A stretch of DNA of 64,000 nt from Ligilactobacillus salitolerans. Its GTDB lineage: Bacteria > Bacillota > Bacilli > Lactobacillales > Lactobacillaceae. Positions 23,440 to 32,632 of this stretch are shown in pieces (within the stretch, counting starts at the first letter, position 1; each line of letters starts with the position of its first letter). The stretch covers positions 20,118-84,117 of the forward strand of contig NZ_BFFP01000007.1 of the NCBI RefSeq assembly GCF_003864415.1. The letters run 5' to 3'. The notes under the pieces were generated by a model. The model made no database searches and had not been told where the DNA came from. It saw only the letters and a program-made list of their open reading frames with translations. A program made the position numbers and the translations under genes.

Positions 23440-24750
23440 ATGAAAAATCCTAAATATGAGACCGGGTGGGTCGAGCGGATCAGTTATGGCTTGAGCGACG
23501 CCGCCGATAACCTGATCTTCCAAATGATGAGTTCTTACCTGTTATTTTTTTATACTGATGTTTATGGTTTGAAAGCCGTTGATGTCGGCATCCTTTTTGC
23601 CATCGCTCGTGCTGCCGATGTCATCGAAAGTGTCGTTTTAGGTTTGATGATCGATCGGACTCACTCTAAATATGGCAAAAGTCGGCCTTTCTTCCTCTGG
23701 TATGCCTTGCCTTACGTCCTTGTTGCCATCTTGACCTTTGTGACCCCTGATTTTTCCGGCGGGGGCAAACTGCTCTGGGCTTACGTTACATACCTAGGCC
23801 TTGGTTTTCTCTATACTGCCGTTAATCTGCCCGTCACTTCGATTTTGCCGACTATGACTAAAAACGACCGTGAAATCACGATCCTGGGTGTTATCCGTCA
23901 GTTCTTCGGCAGCTTCGTGCAAGTGATCGTTGCGACCTTTACTATTCCGTTGGTCAAATTGATCGGTCAAGGCAACCAGCAAAAAGGTTTTCTAGGGACC
24001 GTGATCATCTTCGGCTTGATCTCGCTGGTTTTGATCGTCAATACTTTCGTTCAGGTGCGCGAACGGCACACGGATCAAAACAAGACCCATCAGCCGTTGA
24101 AAAAAGTCTGGGACATGCTGCGCCACAATAAACCATGGATCTATTTGTCGATCGTTGTCTTCTTATATTGGCTTTCGACTGCAATCAAAAACCAGACTAC
24201 CATCTATTATTTCAAATATGTTTACAATAACGATAACCTGGTTTCGACCGCGAATAGTTTCACGCTGGCTTCCGTGATCGGTGTGCTGTTGATCCTGCGT
24301 TTCACGCAAGTTCGCAGTAAAAAAGCCACCATGGCTCATGGGATCGAGATCGAATTAGTTGGGCAAATGATTATTGGTTTGGGTGCTTATACCAAGCTGC
24401 TCCCGCTGACTTTTGCGGGGATCTTGGTCAACTCGATCGGAAACGGGATCGTGATCGGCCTAGTTTCGATCATGATCGCCGATACGATCGCGTATGGCAC
24501 ATCAATGGGGATCCAAGCTGAAGGACTGCTCGCTTCGACTAGTGATTGGGGTGTGAACCTTGGCTTAGGGCTCGGCGGTCTGATTACCGCGATGATGTTC
24601 AATGCTTCGGGCTATGTTGCTAATCAAGCGCAAAATGCCGCTACGATCCGAATGATCGATTTGAACTTCGTCTGGATCCCAATGGTGATCTACGTTGTGA
24701 TGTACCTGGTCTTGCGTTTGTATGATGAGACCCTGATCCAGCAGAGTTAA
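23440..24750 (+). CDS. GPH-family glycoside/pentoside/hexuronide:cation symporter
   Basis: A 436-residue, 12-helix membrane transporter of the MFS-related GPH group (MelB/XylP/YihP type). The family signature region near the N-terminus is recognisable: GWVERISYGLSDAADNLIFQ, then GLMIDRTHSKYGKSRPFFLW, with the conserved Asp-Arg and Lys-x-Arg. A long central loop with RERHTDQNKTHQPLKK follows. It would import a sugar or glycoside with H+ or Na+. The substrate is unknown. ATG at 23440 follows TTGGAGG, only 19 nt after the last family B hairpin, so translation may be influenced by that RNA structure. An Ntn hydrolase gene lies 35 bp downstream and may be co-transcribed. Confidence 0.88.
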   Translation: MKNPKYETGWVERISYGLSDAADNLIFQMMSSYLLFFYTDVYGLKAVDVGILFAIARAADVIESVVLGLMIDRTHSKYGKSRPFFLWYALPYVLVAILTFVTPDFSGGGKLLWAYVTYLGLGFLYTAVNLPVTSILPTMTKNDREITILGVIRQFFGSFVQVIVATFTIPLVKLIGQGNQQKGFLGTVIIFGLISLVLIVNTFVQVRERHTDQNKTHQPLKKVWDMLRHNKPWIYLSIVVFLYWLSTAIKNQTTIYYFKYVYNNDNLVSTANSFTLASVIGVLLILRFTQVRSKKATMAHGIEIELVGQMIIGLGAYTKLLPLTFAGILVNSIGNGIVIGLVSIMIADTIAYGTSMGIQAEGLLASTSDWGVNLGLGLGGLITAMMFNASGYVANQAQNAATIRMIDLNFVWIPMVIYVVMYLVLRLYDETLIQQS

Positions 24751-24785
24751 GCTCTCGCATATACTGGTTGAAAAGGAGCACGGTT

Positions 24786-25766
24786 ATGTGTACAAGTATT
24801 TTACAGGTCGCACAAGACGGTACGCACCTGTTTTCGCGCACGATGGACTGGCATGAATTGGAAAATGAGCCGGTTTTTTCACCGCGTAATTATGCGTGGC
24901 GAGAAGATTTTGACGGACGGACTCTGGTCAACAAATACGCGATCATTGGTGTCGGCCGTCAAAAGGAACAGAGTATTGATATGAGCGATGGTGTCAATGA
25001 ATGGGGACTCAGCGTGCAGAAACTGACCTTCCGCAATGGCACCAATCTTTATGACGACCCGCAGCCTGAAGCAGAACAGCTGGCGCCGTTTGAGATCCCT
25101 TTTTATTTGATGGGCAACTTTAAGTCGGTAGCGGAGATCATTGAACATCTGCCCGAGATCAGACTGATGAGCGGTAAAAACGCCACAGTGCACTACGGCT
25201 ATCCTGAATTGCATTATGCCGCGACTGATCCCAGCGGTCGGATCGTGATCATCGAACCAACCGTCCAGCCGATGAATGTGATCGATAATCCGATCGGCGT
25301 GGTCACCAATGCCTATGATTTTTCGCGCCAAGTCAACCAGCTCAAAGATTACCTGGAATTTTCACCGGAATTAGTGCATAAATCTGCTGCTGGGATCCAG
25401 CCGAAGATCAGTACAGGGAGTTTTGCAGGCAAAAAGGTCCCTAGTTCTGCCTATACTCCGACTGGCCGTTTTATTCGGGCCGCTTACTATAAAGAACGGA
25501 CTGACCAGCCGCTCAATGAAGAAGAAGCCGTGATCAGCAGCTGGCATTTATTGAATAGTGTGACGGTGCCCAAGCTCAGAAAGTTTCAGCAGAACTATTC
25601 TGTTTATCGCTCTGCTGTTGCCCTTGAATCACGAACCTGTTACTTTGAACCCTACGATCGCTTGGGACTGACCAAATACCAGTTGACCGATGAGATGCTC
25701 GAATGGGAGAAGCCGCGGTTCTTCGATAGCGACAACCGGTTAAACGTTCGTGCCGGAGTTATTTAG
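24786..25766 (+). CDS. Choloylglycine-hydrolase family enzyme (bile salt hydrolase / penicillin V acylase-like)
   Basis: An Ntn-hydrolase of 326 residues that cleaves amide bonds such as conjugated bile salts, penicillin V or N-acyl homoserine lactones. After Met removal Cys2 is the nucleophile (MCTSIL). The canonical active-site residues fall at their usual numbers: Arg18 and Asp21 in SRTMDW, Asn175 in VVTNAYDF, and Arg228 in PTGRFIRAAYY. Residue 82 is Phe, where Asn is typical of bile salt hydrolases and Tyr of penicillin acylases, so specificity is open. ATG at 24786 follows AAAGGAG. There is no signal peptide. It closely follows the GPH symporter gene. Confidence 0.88.
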   Translation: MCTSILQVAQDGTHLFSRTMDWHELENEPVFSPRNYAWREDFDGRTLVNKYAIIGVGRQKEQSIDMSDGVNEWGLSVQKLTFRNGTNLYDDPQPEAEQLAPFEIPFYLMGNFKSVAEIIEHLPEIRLMSGKNATVHYGYPELHYAATDPSGRIVIIEPTVQPMNVIDNPIGVVTNAYDFSRQVNQLKDYLEFSPELVHKSAAGIQPKISTGSFAGKKVPSSAYTPTGRFIRAAYYKERTDQPLNEEEAVISSWHLLNSVTVPKLRKFQQNYSVYRSAVALESRTCYFEPYDRLGLTKYQLTDEMLEWEKPRFFDSDNRLNVRAGVI

Positions 25767-25832
25767 CAGCTGCCTTCCTTGGCGGGGCCAGTTTGTGACA
25801 TAAAGCCGTTAACTGTCCATTTGACCATTTTG

Positions 25833-25869
25833 TTTAGCAGGCAAAAGTGCCTGTTGAACAAATTTTTTC
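25833..25869 (+). terminator. Intrinsic terminator after the Ntn hydrolase gene
   Basis: GCAGGCA-AAAG-TGCCTG hairpin, extended by GTT/AAC, then AAATTTTTT. Confidence 0.75.
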
Positions 25870-25945
25870 GAGCAGATTGCTTGAAAATAGCGGGTTGAAT
25901 GGGCTTTTTTGTTGGGCAAACGTCTTGCACAATATTAAATTACTT

Positions 25946-25957
25946 AACCAATTGGTT
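25946..25957. promoter_or_regulatory. 12-bp palindrome in the cyd promoter region
   Basis: AACCAATTGGTT is a perfect inverted repeat about 70 bp before cydA, close to where a promoter should lie. It could be an operator. It does not match the Rex or CcpA consensus. Confidence 0.35.
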
Positions 25958-26025
25958 TTTGCCCTTGTTCGGTGTATAGTAAATATGGATATTTTAAAAT
26001 TTTTTTAACAAAGGAGGGGCTGCGA

Positions 26026-27441
26026 ATGAACATTCTGGATCTAGCGCGCTTTCAATTTGGAATGACAACGATCTTCCACTTTTTCTTCGTTCCGTTTTCG
26101 ATCGGGACTGGTTTAGTAGTTGCAATTATGGAAACCATGTGGGTTCGGACTAAAGATCGGCTGTATCTGCGGATGACTAAGTTCTGGGGTAATATTTTCC
26201 TGCTTAGTTTTGCGGTGGGCGTTGTTACCGGGATCATTCAAGAGTTCCAGTTTGGAATGAACTGGTCGGATTATTCACGTTTTATGGGAGATATTTTTGG
26301 TGCGCCATTGGCCATCGAAGCTTTACTTGCTTTCTTTATGGAGTCGACTTTCTTGGGGTTGTGGATCTTTACTTGGAAGATGGTCAAGCCTTGGCTGCAT
26401 AACCTCTTTATGTGGCTGGTGACTGCTGCTTCGATGCTGTCGGCTTTTTGGATCATTACGGCCAATGCTTTCATGCAGCATCCAACCGGTTACGCGATCA
26501 AAAATGGGCGGGCAGTCATGACCAGTTTTCCTAAGCTGATCGCCAATACCCAGGCCTGGTATGAATTCTCTCACGTTATCGCAGGTGCGATCGCGATGGG
26601 CGGTTTCTTGATCGCGGGGATGGCAGCTTTTAAATTACTTAACAAGCAATTAAAGGAAAAGGACTTTTTCAAACGCTCCTTGAAGTTGGGCTTAGTTGTT
26701 GGTTTAGTCGGTTCGATCGCGGTCTTTGCCGCTGGCGACCGCCAGATGTCGGCCTTGATCAAAGACCAGCCGATGAAATTTGCCGCAACTGAAGGCGAGT
26801 TTAAAAACTCCCCAGACCCGGCTCCGTGGAAATTGATCGATGTCATCGACCCAGTGACCCACGAAGAGAAGTTTACGATCGAGATCCCGTACATGCTCAG
26901 TCTGCTGTCTTTCCATAAACCTTATGGTTCGATCGAAGGCATGGACTCAGTCAATAAAAAGCTGCAAGCTAAGTATGGGGATCAAAACAATTATTACCCG
27001 CCAATCAATACCCTGTTCTTGAGTTTCCATTTGATGGCACTCTTTGGTATGGCAATGCTTGGTGTGGCGGTCTTGGGCTTGTTCTTTGCCCGCAAAAAGA
27101 GCCAACTGCTTTTTAGGCAAAAATGGATGCTTTGGATCGTAGGTCTCTTTACTTTTGTACCTTTTATTACCAACACGACCGGTTGGCTGGTCACTGAATT
27201 AGGACGTTATCCGTGGACTGTTTATGGGCTCTTTACGATCAAGCAGAGTGTCTCGCCAAACGTTTCGGTTGGTTCACTGCTGACCTCTAACATTATTTAC
27301 TTCCTGCTGTTCACCTTCTTGGCGATCGTGATGGTAAGTTTGGTCGTTAAGGAGCTCAAGAAGGGGCCTGATGCTGATGAAGAGTCGACCTTAAGTTCTG
27401 AACAAGAAGTAGATCCTTTCAATAAGGAGGCGTTTGAATAA
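26026..27441 (+). CDS. cydA: Cytochrome bd ubiquinol/menaquinol oxidase subunit I
   Basis: The catalytic membrane subunit of cytochrome bd, oxidising menaquinol and reducing O2 to water. The 471-residue protein has about nine helices. Heme ligands are His18 in IFHFFFVPFS (b595) and His183 in EFSHVIAGA (b558), with the Met ligand in the NTLFLSFHLMALFGM segment region. The quinol-binding Q-loop is the short form, as in Firmicutes. Conserved GRYPWTVYG is near the end. ATG at 26026 follows AAAGGAGGGG; the longer frame from 25972 is rejected. It overlaps cydB by one base, starting the cydABDC operon. Activity needs heme, which lactobacilli generally take up. Confidence 0.96.
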   Translation: MNILDLARFQFGMTTIFHFFFVPFSIGTGLVVAIMETMWVRTKDRLYLRMTKFWGNIFLLSFAVGVVTGIIQEFQFGMNWSDYSRFMGDIFGAPLAIEALLAFFMESTFLGLWIFTWKMVKPWLHNLFMWLVTAASMLSAFWIITANAFMQHPTGYAIKNGRAVMTSFPKLIANTQAWYEFSHVIAGAIAMGGFLIAGMAAFKLLNKQLKEKDFFKRSLKLGLVVGLVGSIAVFAAGDRQMSALIKDQPMKFAATEGEFKNSPDPAPWKLIDVIDPVTHEEKFTIEIPYMLSLLSFHKPYGSIEGMDSVNKKLQAKYGDQNNYYPPINTLFLSFHLMALFGMAMLGVAVLGLFFARKKSQLLFRQKWMLWIVGLFTFVPFITNTTGWLVTELGRYPWTVYGLFTIKQSVSPNVSVGSLLTSNIIYFLLFTFLAIVMVSLVVKELKKGPDADEESTLSSEQEVDPFNKEAFE

Positions 27442-28466
27442 TGTCGACATTACAATTGATCTGGTTTATTATTATCGGCGTTTTATTCGCGGGCTTCTTT
27501 TTCTTGGAAGGCTTCGATTTTGGGGTCGGAATGTCAGTTTTGACCCTGGCTAAAGATGAAGATGAACGCGACCAAGTGATCGCTACGATCGGACCGGTGT
27601 GGGACGGGAATGAAGTTTGGCTGATCACAGCCGGCGGAGCAATGTTTGCTTCTTTCCCATACTGGTACTCATCTTTATTTTCCGGCTACTATTTAGTTTT
27701 GTTTATCATTTTGTTCGGCTTGATCATCCGGGGTGTTTCGTTTGAATTCCGGGGCAAGACATCTCCTGAAAAGAAGAATATTTGGAACTGGACCTTAGGT
27801 GTCGGCAGTTTCTTAGTTCCGTTCATGTTTGGGATCATGTTCATCAGCTTGGTTCAAGGTGTCCCAATGGATGCTCATGGTAATGTCTGGGCCGGCTTCA
27901 CCGATTATGTCAACCTCTTTTCTGTGGTTGGCGGTGTTGCCTTGACCTTACTCGCCTACCTGCACGGCTTAAACTATATTGGTCTGAAGACTGAATGGCC
28001 ATTGCGTGGACGGGTGAAAAAATATGCCGAGATCTTGTATCCGGTTTTGTACGTCGGCTTAGTGGTTTTTGCGGTCCTCTTATACTTTAAGACAGACTTC
28101 TTTGAACGCCATTTTGCCGCAACGTTGAGCCTTTTGGTCGTGATCGTCTTGTTGTCGGTCAGTGCCCACATTTCAGTGATCAAGAACAATGAAGGCTGGG
28201 CCTTTGCTGCGAGCGGCTTGACGCTTGTTAGTTTGGTGGCTTTATTGTTCCAAGGGCTCTTCCCGCGTTTGATGATCTCATCGACTAAAGCCGCTAATGA
28301 CTTGCTGATCACTAATTCGTCGTCATCGCCGTATACTTTGAAGGTCATGACGATCGTGGTCTGCACCTTCTTGCCGTTAGTTCTGCTGTATATTGGCTGG
28401 ACTTACTATATCTTCAGAAAACGTGTGACTGGCAAAAAGATCAAGCATGAAGGCAGCGGTTATTAA
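27441..28466 (+). CDS. cydB: Cytochrome bd oxidase subunit II
   Basis: The second membrane subunit of cytochrome bd, 341 residues with about eight helices. FLEGFDFGVGMS (about 22-33) and IGPVWDGNEVWLI (about 53) are the conserved CydB segments. Its ATG overlaps the cydA stop codon (TAATG), indicating translational coupling. The cydD gene follows 45 bp later. Confidence 0.95.
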   Translation: MSTLQLIWFIIIGVLFAGFFFLEGFDFGVGMSVLTLAKDEDERDQVIATIGPVWDGNEVWLITAGGAMFASFPYWYSSLFSGYYLVLFIILFGLIIRGVSFEFRGKTSPEKKNIWNWTLGVGSFLVPFMFGIMFISLVQGVPMDAHGNVWAGFTDYVNLFSVVGGVALTLLAYLHGLNYIGLKTEWPLRGRVKKYAEILYPVLYVGLVVFAVLLYFKTDFFERHFAATLSLLVVIVLLSVSAHISVIKNNEGWAFAASGLTLVSLVALLFQGLFPRLMISSTKAANDLLITNSSSSPYTLKVMTIVVCTFLPLVLLYIGWTYYIFRKRVTGKKIKHEGSGY

Positions 28467-28511
28467 GCTTTAAGAGTTATAGAATTTAAAAAGACGGTGA
28501 AATAATAAATA

Positions 28512-30224
28512 ATGTTAGATAAAAAGATAATGGAACTCCCCGGTGCAAAGAAGATCATGTCCTTGTTAATGCTGTTGACTCTGCTCCAGGCTGGCGCGAT
28601 CGTTGGTCAGACGATCACCATCTCGCATGCAATCGTCGGTTTATGGAACGGGGCTCCATTGTCTGCGCAAATTGCGTGGCTCGTATGGTTTATACTCCTA
28701 TACGGGCTGCGCCATTTGTGTATATACATAAAACAACAGCGTTTGGATGTTTTTGCCAGCACGCAGTCACAAAAACTGCGCAACCAACTCCTCTCCAAGA
28801 TCTTTCGGGTCGGCCCTGAGATTACGCAAAAAGAGGGGACGGGGAACGTCACTACGATGGCTCTGGAAGGGATCGACCAAGTCGAAGATTATTTGAGCTT
28901 GAGTCTTTCCAAAATGATCAATATGGCCTTGATCCCCTTTGTGATCTTGGCAGCGATCGCTTACTACGATTGGCGTGCCGCCGCATTTCTCTTGGTGATC
29001 TTACCAGTTGATGTCATTTTTATGATCATCCTGGGTTATGCCGCGCAAGACAAGGCAGACAAGCAGTATGCTTCTTACCAAGTCTTAGCCAACCACTTCG
29101 TTGATTCCTTGCGGGGAATTTCGACTTTGAAATATTTTGGTTTGAGCAAAAAGTACGGCAACAGCATTTTTAAGACGAGCGAGCGCTTTAGGAAAGCCAC
29201 GATCTCTACCCTAAAAATTGCGATCCTGTCGACTTTTGCGCTAGACTTTTTTACCACCTTGTCGATCGCGGTCGTCGCGGTCTTCTTGGGCTTGCACCTG
29301 ATCTCCGGCAGCATGCATTTACTGCCTTCTTTGATCATCTTGACGCTCAGCCCGGAATACTTCCTGCCGATCAGGGATTTTTCCAATGATTACCACGCGA
29401 CTTTAAACGGTAAGCGGGCTTTTAGCGCGATCAACGAAATTTTGGCTTTCGATGAAAATTTGCCCGCAGAAAAAAGGCTTCCTGCCTGGAGTGCTGCTAG
29501 TCATCTGAAGGTTGACGAAATGGAACATTCCTACAGCACTTCGAGTCAAACTAACCAATTTTCCTTTGAACTTTCCGGCTTTCAAAAGGTGGGTGTGATC
29601 GGACTGAGCGGGTCCGGCAAGTCGACTCTGATCAACTTGTTGAGTGGATTTATCCAGCCGCACAAAGCGCAGATCAGCTATGACGACGTTGAATTGACCT
29701 CTTTTAAGCAGCCTGACTGGCAAAAACAGGTCATCTATATTCCGCAGGACCCGTATATTTTTCACGCTAGTTTACGCGAGAATATCTGTTTTTACTCCCG
29801 TGACGCAAGTACTGCTCAGGTCAATGAGGCAGTCAGCGTGGTAGGGTTGACGGATCTTGTTGCTAGTCTGCCTGAGGGGCTAGAGACTGTGATCGGTGAA
29901 GGTGCTCGTTCATTGAGCGGCGGGCAGGCCCAGCGGATCGCTCTGGCACGTGCGTTTCTAGATCAGTCGCGCAAGATCATTTTGTTTGATGAACCGACGG
30001 CGCATTTGGATATTGAGACCGAAGTTGAATTGAAGGAAAAAATGCTCCCGTTAATGGAAGGGCGCCTGGTGATCTTTGCCACGCACCGTTTGCACTGGCT
30101 AAATCAGATGGACCAGGTCTTGGTCTTAGACCACGGGCATGTGGTTGAAGCGGGGAGCCCGGATGAATTAAAGCACAAGCAGGGGGCTTTAGCTAAACTG
30201 CAACAAGCGATGGGGAGGATCTAA
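28512..30224 (+). CDS. cydD: Heterodimeric thiol/heme-linked ABC exporter subunit CydD
   Basis: A half-ABC transporter, 570 residues: six membrane helices (about 15-300), then an ATPase domain. That domain has Walker A GLSGSGKSTL (about 364), signature LSGGQAQRIALAR (about 465) and Walker B IILFDEPTAHLD (about 490). With CydC it exports glutathione or cysteine and is needed for assembly of cytochrome bd. ATG at 28512 has a weak ribosome binding site (GGTGA); ATG at 28530 is an alternative. cydC begins at the base after its stop codon. Confidence 0.9.
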   Translation: MLDKKIMELPGAKKIMSLLMLLTLLQAGAIVGQTITISHAIVGLWNGAPLSAQIAWLVWFILLYGLRHLCIYIKQQRLDVFASTQSQKLRNQLLSKIFRVGPEITQKEGTGNVTTMALEGIDQVEDYLSLSLSKMINMALIPFVILAAIAYYDWRAAAFLLVILPVDVIFMIILGYAAQDKADKQYASYQVLANHFVDSLRGISTLKYFGLSKKYGNSIFKTSERFRKATISTLKIAILSTFALDFFTTLSIAVVAVFLGLHLISGSMHLLPSLIILTLSPEYFLPIRDFSNDYHATLNGKRAFSAINEILAFDENLPAEKRLPAWSAASHLKVDEMEHSYSTSSQTNQFSFELSGFQKVGVIGLSGSGKSTLINLLSGFIQPHKAQISYDDVELTSFKQPDWQKQVIYIPQDPYIFHASLRENICFYSRDASTAQVNEAVSVVGLTDLVASLPEGLETVIGEGARSLSGGQAQRIALARAFLDQSRKIILFDEPTAHLDIETEVELKEKMLPLMEGRLVIFATHRLHWLNQMDQVLVLDHGHVVEAGSPDELKHKQGALAKLQQAMGRI

Positions 30225-31991
30225 ATGAAAATTTTGCATTTATTAAAAAATGACACTTGGATCAAGCCTTTTTTGAGCAAATATGCTAAAACGATGATCT
30301 TGGCGCTCTTTTTAGGCTTCATGACTTTCTTTTGTGCCGGAGCCTTGATGTTTAACTCTGGTTACCTGATCAGTAAATCAGCTTCTCTGCCAGAAAACAT
30401 CCTACTCGTGTATGTCCCGATCGTTTTGACACGTGCCTTTGGGATTGGGCGGCCGGTATTCCGTTATCTGGAAAGACTGACCAGCCATAACTGGGTCTTA
30501 AAATTAACTAGTGAATTGCGGTTGCGACTCTACAATATTTTGGAAAAAGACGCGGTTTTCTTCAAAGAACGACACCAGACCGGCGACATTCTCGGCGTGT
30601 TGTCAGATGACATCGACCATATTCAGAACCTGTATCTCCGGACGGTTTTTCCCACAATCGTCGGGTGGCTGGTTTACATTTTTATTGTAATCGCCTTGGG
30701 CTTTTTCTCTGTGTTTTTCGCCTTGGCCATGCTGCTCTTGTTAGGCGTCTTAACGATCTTGATGCCACTGACAGCAGTTCTTGTGAATGGTGCCAACCAG
30801 GAAAAGCAAAAGCAAGTCAAAAACAACCTTTATACTGGCCTGACCGACAATGTCTTGGGTGTTTCAGACTGGATCTTCAGTCAACGCGGTCAAGAATACG
30901 TGGAGAAACATGATCAAGAAGAGGAGCGGCTGCGTTCATTTGACAGCCAGCTCAAGCACAATGAAAACTTGCGCAATCTTCTGGTTCAACTAGTGATCGC
31001 GGTCGTGACCGCGGCAATCCTGTGCTGGTCCGCCTTTCAATTTCCGGGCAACCATGGGGGAGCTGCCAATTGGATCGCTGCTTTCGTTCTAGTAGTTTTC
31101 CCTCTCAGTGATGCCTTTACTGCCTTACCAGGTGCCGCGCAGGAAACCAATATCTATCAGGATTCGCTGGCGCGGTTAAATGATCTATCGGCTGACTCCG
31201 AGCCAGAAAATGTTGTTTCAACTGAAAAAGAACAGCGTTTAATGGAGAGTGTGACTGGTCCATATGAGCTTAAAATTTCACACCTCAATTTCCGTTACCC
31301 GGATGGAGAGCGTGAGGTCTTGCAAAACCTTAACTTGGATATTAATTCGGGACAAAAGCTCGCCGTCTTAGGACGCAGCGGTTCTGGCAAGACGACTCTG
31401 ACTCACCTCTTGCGCGGAAATCTCAAGCCGACAGCTGGTGAGATCCTCTTGAATGGGATCCCGGTCAGTGATTTCGGTGAACAGATCAGCCAATTGGTGG
31501 GAGTGATCGATCAGGAACCATATCTCTTTAGAACGAGCGTCCGCAATAACCTAAAATTTGGGAATGAGGAAGCAACTGATGATGAGATCTGGTCTGTTTT
31601 GGATCGTGTCGGTCTGAGCAAAATGGTCGAGCGTTTGCCTGAACGGTTAGACACCCAAGTCGATGAAGCTGGACACCGTTTTTCTGGCGGTGAACGACAC
31701 CGGATGGCTTTGGCGCGGATCTTACTGCAAGATGTTCCACTGGTGATCTTGGACGAACCGACTGTAGCCTTGGATCCAGTGACTGAACAGGACTTGATCG
31801 AAACTTTTGTACATGAACTAAACGGCAAAACCTTGATCTGGGTCACACACCATTTGCAGGGCTTATCTTTAATGGATCGCGTGATTTTTGTTGAGGATGG
31901 TGAACTAAAAATCAACGGCACTCCAGCTAAACTGGCCGAAACAAACGAACACTACCGCCGGTTGCTTGCAATCGATCGCGGAACTATCTAA
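30225..31991 (+). CDS. cydC: Heterodimeric thiol/heme-linked ABC exporter subunit CydC
   Basis: The partner half-transporter of CydD, 588 residues. The N-terminal CydC hallmark AGALMFNSGYLISKSA (about 39-54) and RPVFRYLERLTSHN (about 75) precede the helices. The ATPase domain has Walker A GRSGSGKTTL (about 385), signature FSGGERHRMALAR (about 486) and Walker B VILDEPTVALD (about 510). It forms the last gene of cydABDC and ends in a strong terminator. CydDC balances periplasmic or extracellular thiol redox and heme status for oxidase assembly. Confidence 0.92.
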   Translation: MKILHLLKNDTWIKPFLSKYAKTMILALFLGFMTFFCAGALMFNSGYLISKSASLPENILLVYVPIVLTRAFGIGRPVFRYLERLTSHNWVLKLTSELRLRLYNILEKDAVFFKERHQTGDILGVLSDDIDHIQNLYLRTVFPTIVGWLVYIFIVIALGFFSVFFALAMLLLLGVLTILMPLTAVLVNGANQEKQKQVKNNLYTGLTDNVLGVSDWIFSQRGQEYVEKHDQEEERLRSFDSQLKHNENLRNLLVQLVIAVVTAAILCWSAFQFPGNHGGAANWIAAFVLVVFPLSDAFTALPGAAQETNIYQDSLARLNDLSADSEPENVVSTEKEQRLMESVTGPYELKISHLNFRYPDGEREVLQNLNLDINSGQKLAVLGRSGSGKTTLTHLLRGNLKPTAGEILLNGIPVSDFGEQISQLVGVIDQEPYLFRTSVRNNLKFGNEEATDDEIWSVLDRVGLSKMVERLPERLDTQVDEAGHRFSGGERHRMALARILLQDVPLVILDEPTVALDPVTEQDLIETFVHELNGKTLIWVTHHLQGLSLMDRVIFVEDGELKINGTPAKLAETNEHYRRLLAIDRGTI

Positions 31992-31992
31992 A

Positions 31993-32023
31993 AAGGGAAT
32001 GGCATTTTTGCCATTCCCTTTAC
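31993..32023 (+). terminator. Intrinsic terminator of cydABDC
   Basis: AAAGGGAATGGC pairs perfectly with GCCATTCCCTTT over an ATTTTT loop. Confidence 0.9.
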
Positions 32024-32095
32024 TTTGGTTTGATAAATTCGCGGCTAGACTGGCAAAGTAAGGTTAGAACCGGGGACTATGATGTAACATTCTCA

Positions 32096-32522
32096 AAGTT
32101 TTGCCAGAGACCTCGAGCTCCGCCATAAGTTAGCCAAAGTAACGTCCGAGCTGCCGAGGTCGGCCACAAGTTCACCAAAGTAACGTCCGAGCCAGTGAGG
32201 TCGGCCATAAGTTTAGCAAAGTAGCGTCCGAGCCAGTGAGGTCGGCCATAAGTTTAGCAAAGTAACGTCCGAGCCGGTGAGGTCGGCCACAAGTTTGGCA
32301 AAGTAAGGTCCGAGCCGCCGAGGTCGGCCATAAGTTTAGCAAAGTAACGTCCGAGCCAGTGAGGTCGGCCATAAGTTTAACTAAGTAATGTCCGAGCCAG
32401 TGAGGTCGGCCACAAGTTTAGCAAAGTAACGTCCGAGCTGCCGAGGTCGGCCATAAGTTCGCCAAAGAAACGCCCGAGCCGGTGAGGTCGGCCATAAGTT
32501 TAGCAAAGTAACGTCTGAGCTC
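32096..32522. repeat. Family A tandem hairpin array A5 (41-bp period)
   Basis: Nine full units at an exact 41-bp spacing, plus partial ends. The core is CGTCCGAGCC-AGTG-AGGTCGGCC, flanked by AAAGTAA and TAAGTTT, which pair in part. Loop and stem variants (CTGCCGAGG, CCAGTGAGG, CCGGTGAGG, CCGCCGAGG) keep the hairpin. It lies between the convergent cyd and polyprenyl-synthase genes. The core is close to the reverse complement of array A4. Confidence 0.92.
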
Positions 32523-32525
32523 ACA

Positions 32526-32562
32526 AAAAAGCTGCCCATCCCATTTAGGAACAGGCAGCCCG
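32526..32562 (-). terminator. Intrinsic terminator of the polyprenyl diphosphate synthase gene
   Basis: On the minus strand GCTGCC...GGCAGC is followed by six T. It ends the transcript just before the A5 array. Confidence 0.82.
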
Positions 32563-32632
32563 ATCAAGTTATACTAATTTTATCTAAAATTAAATGTCAT
32601 TATCCAGCGCTTCCACTTATTTATGCAGTTTT

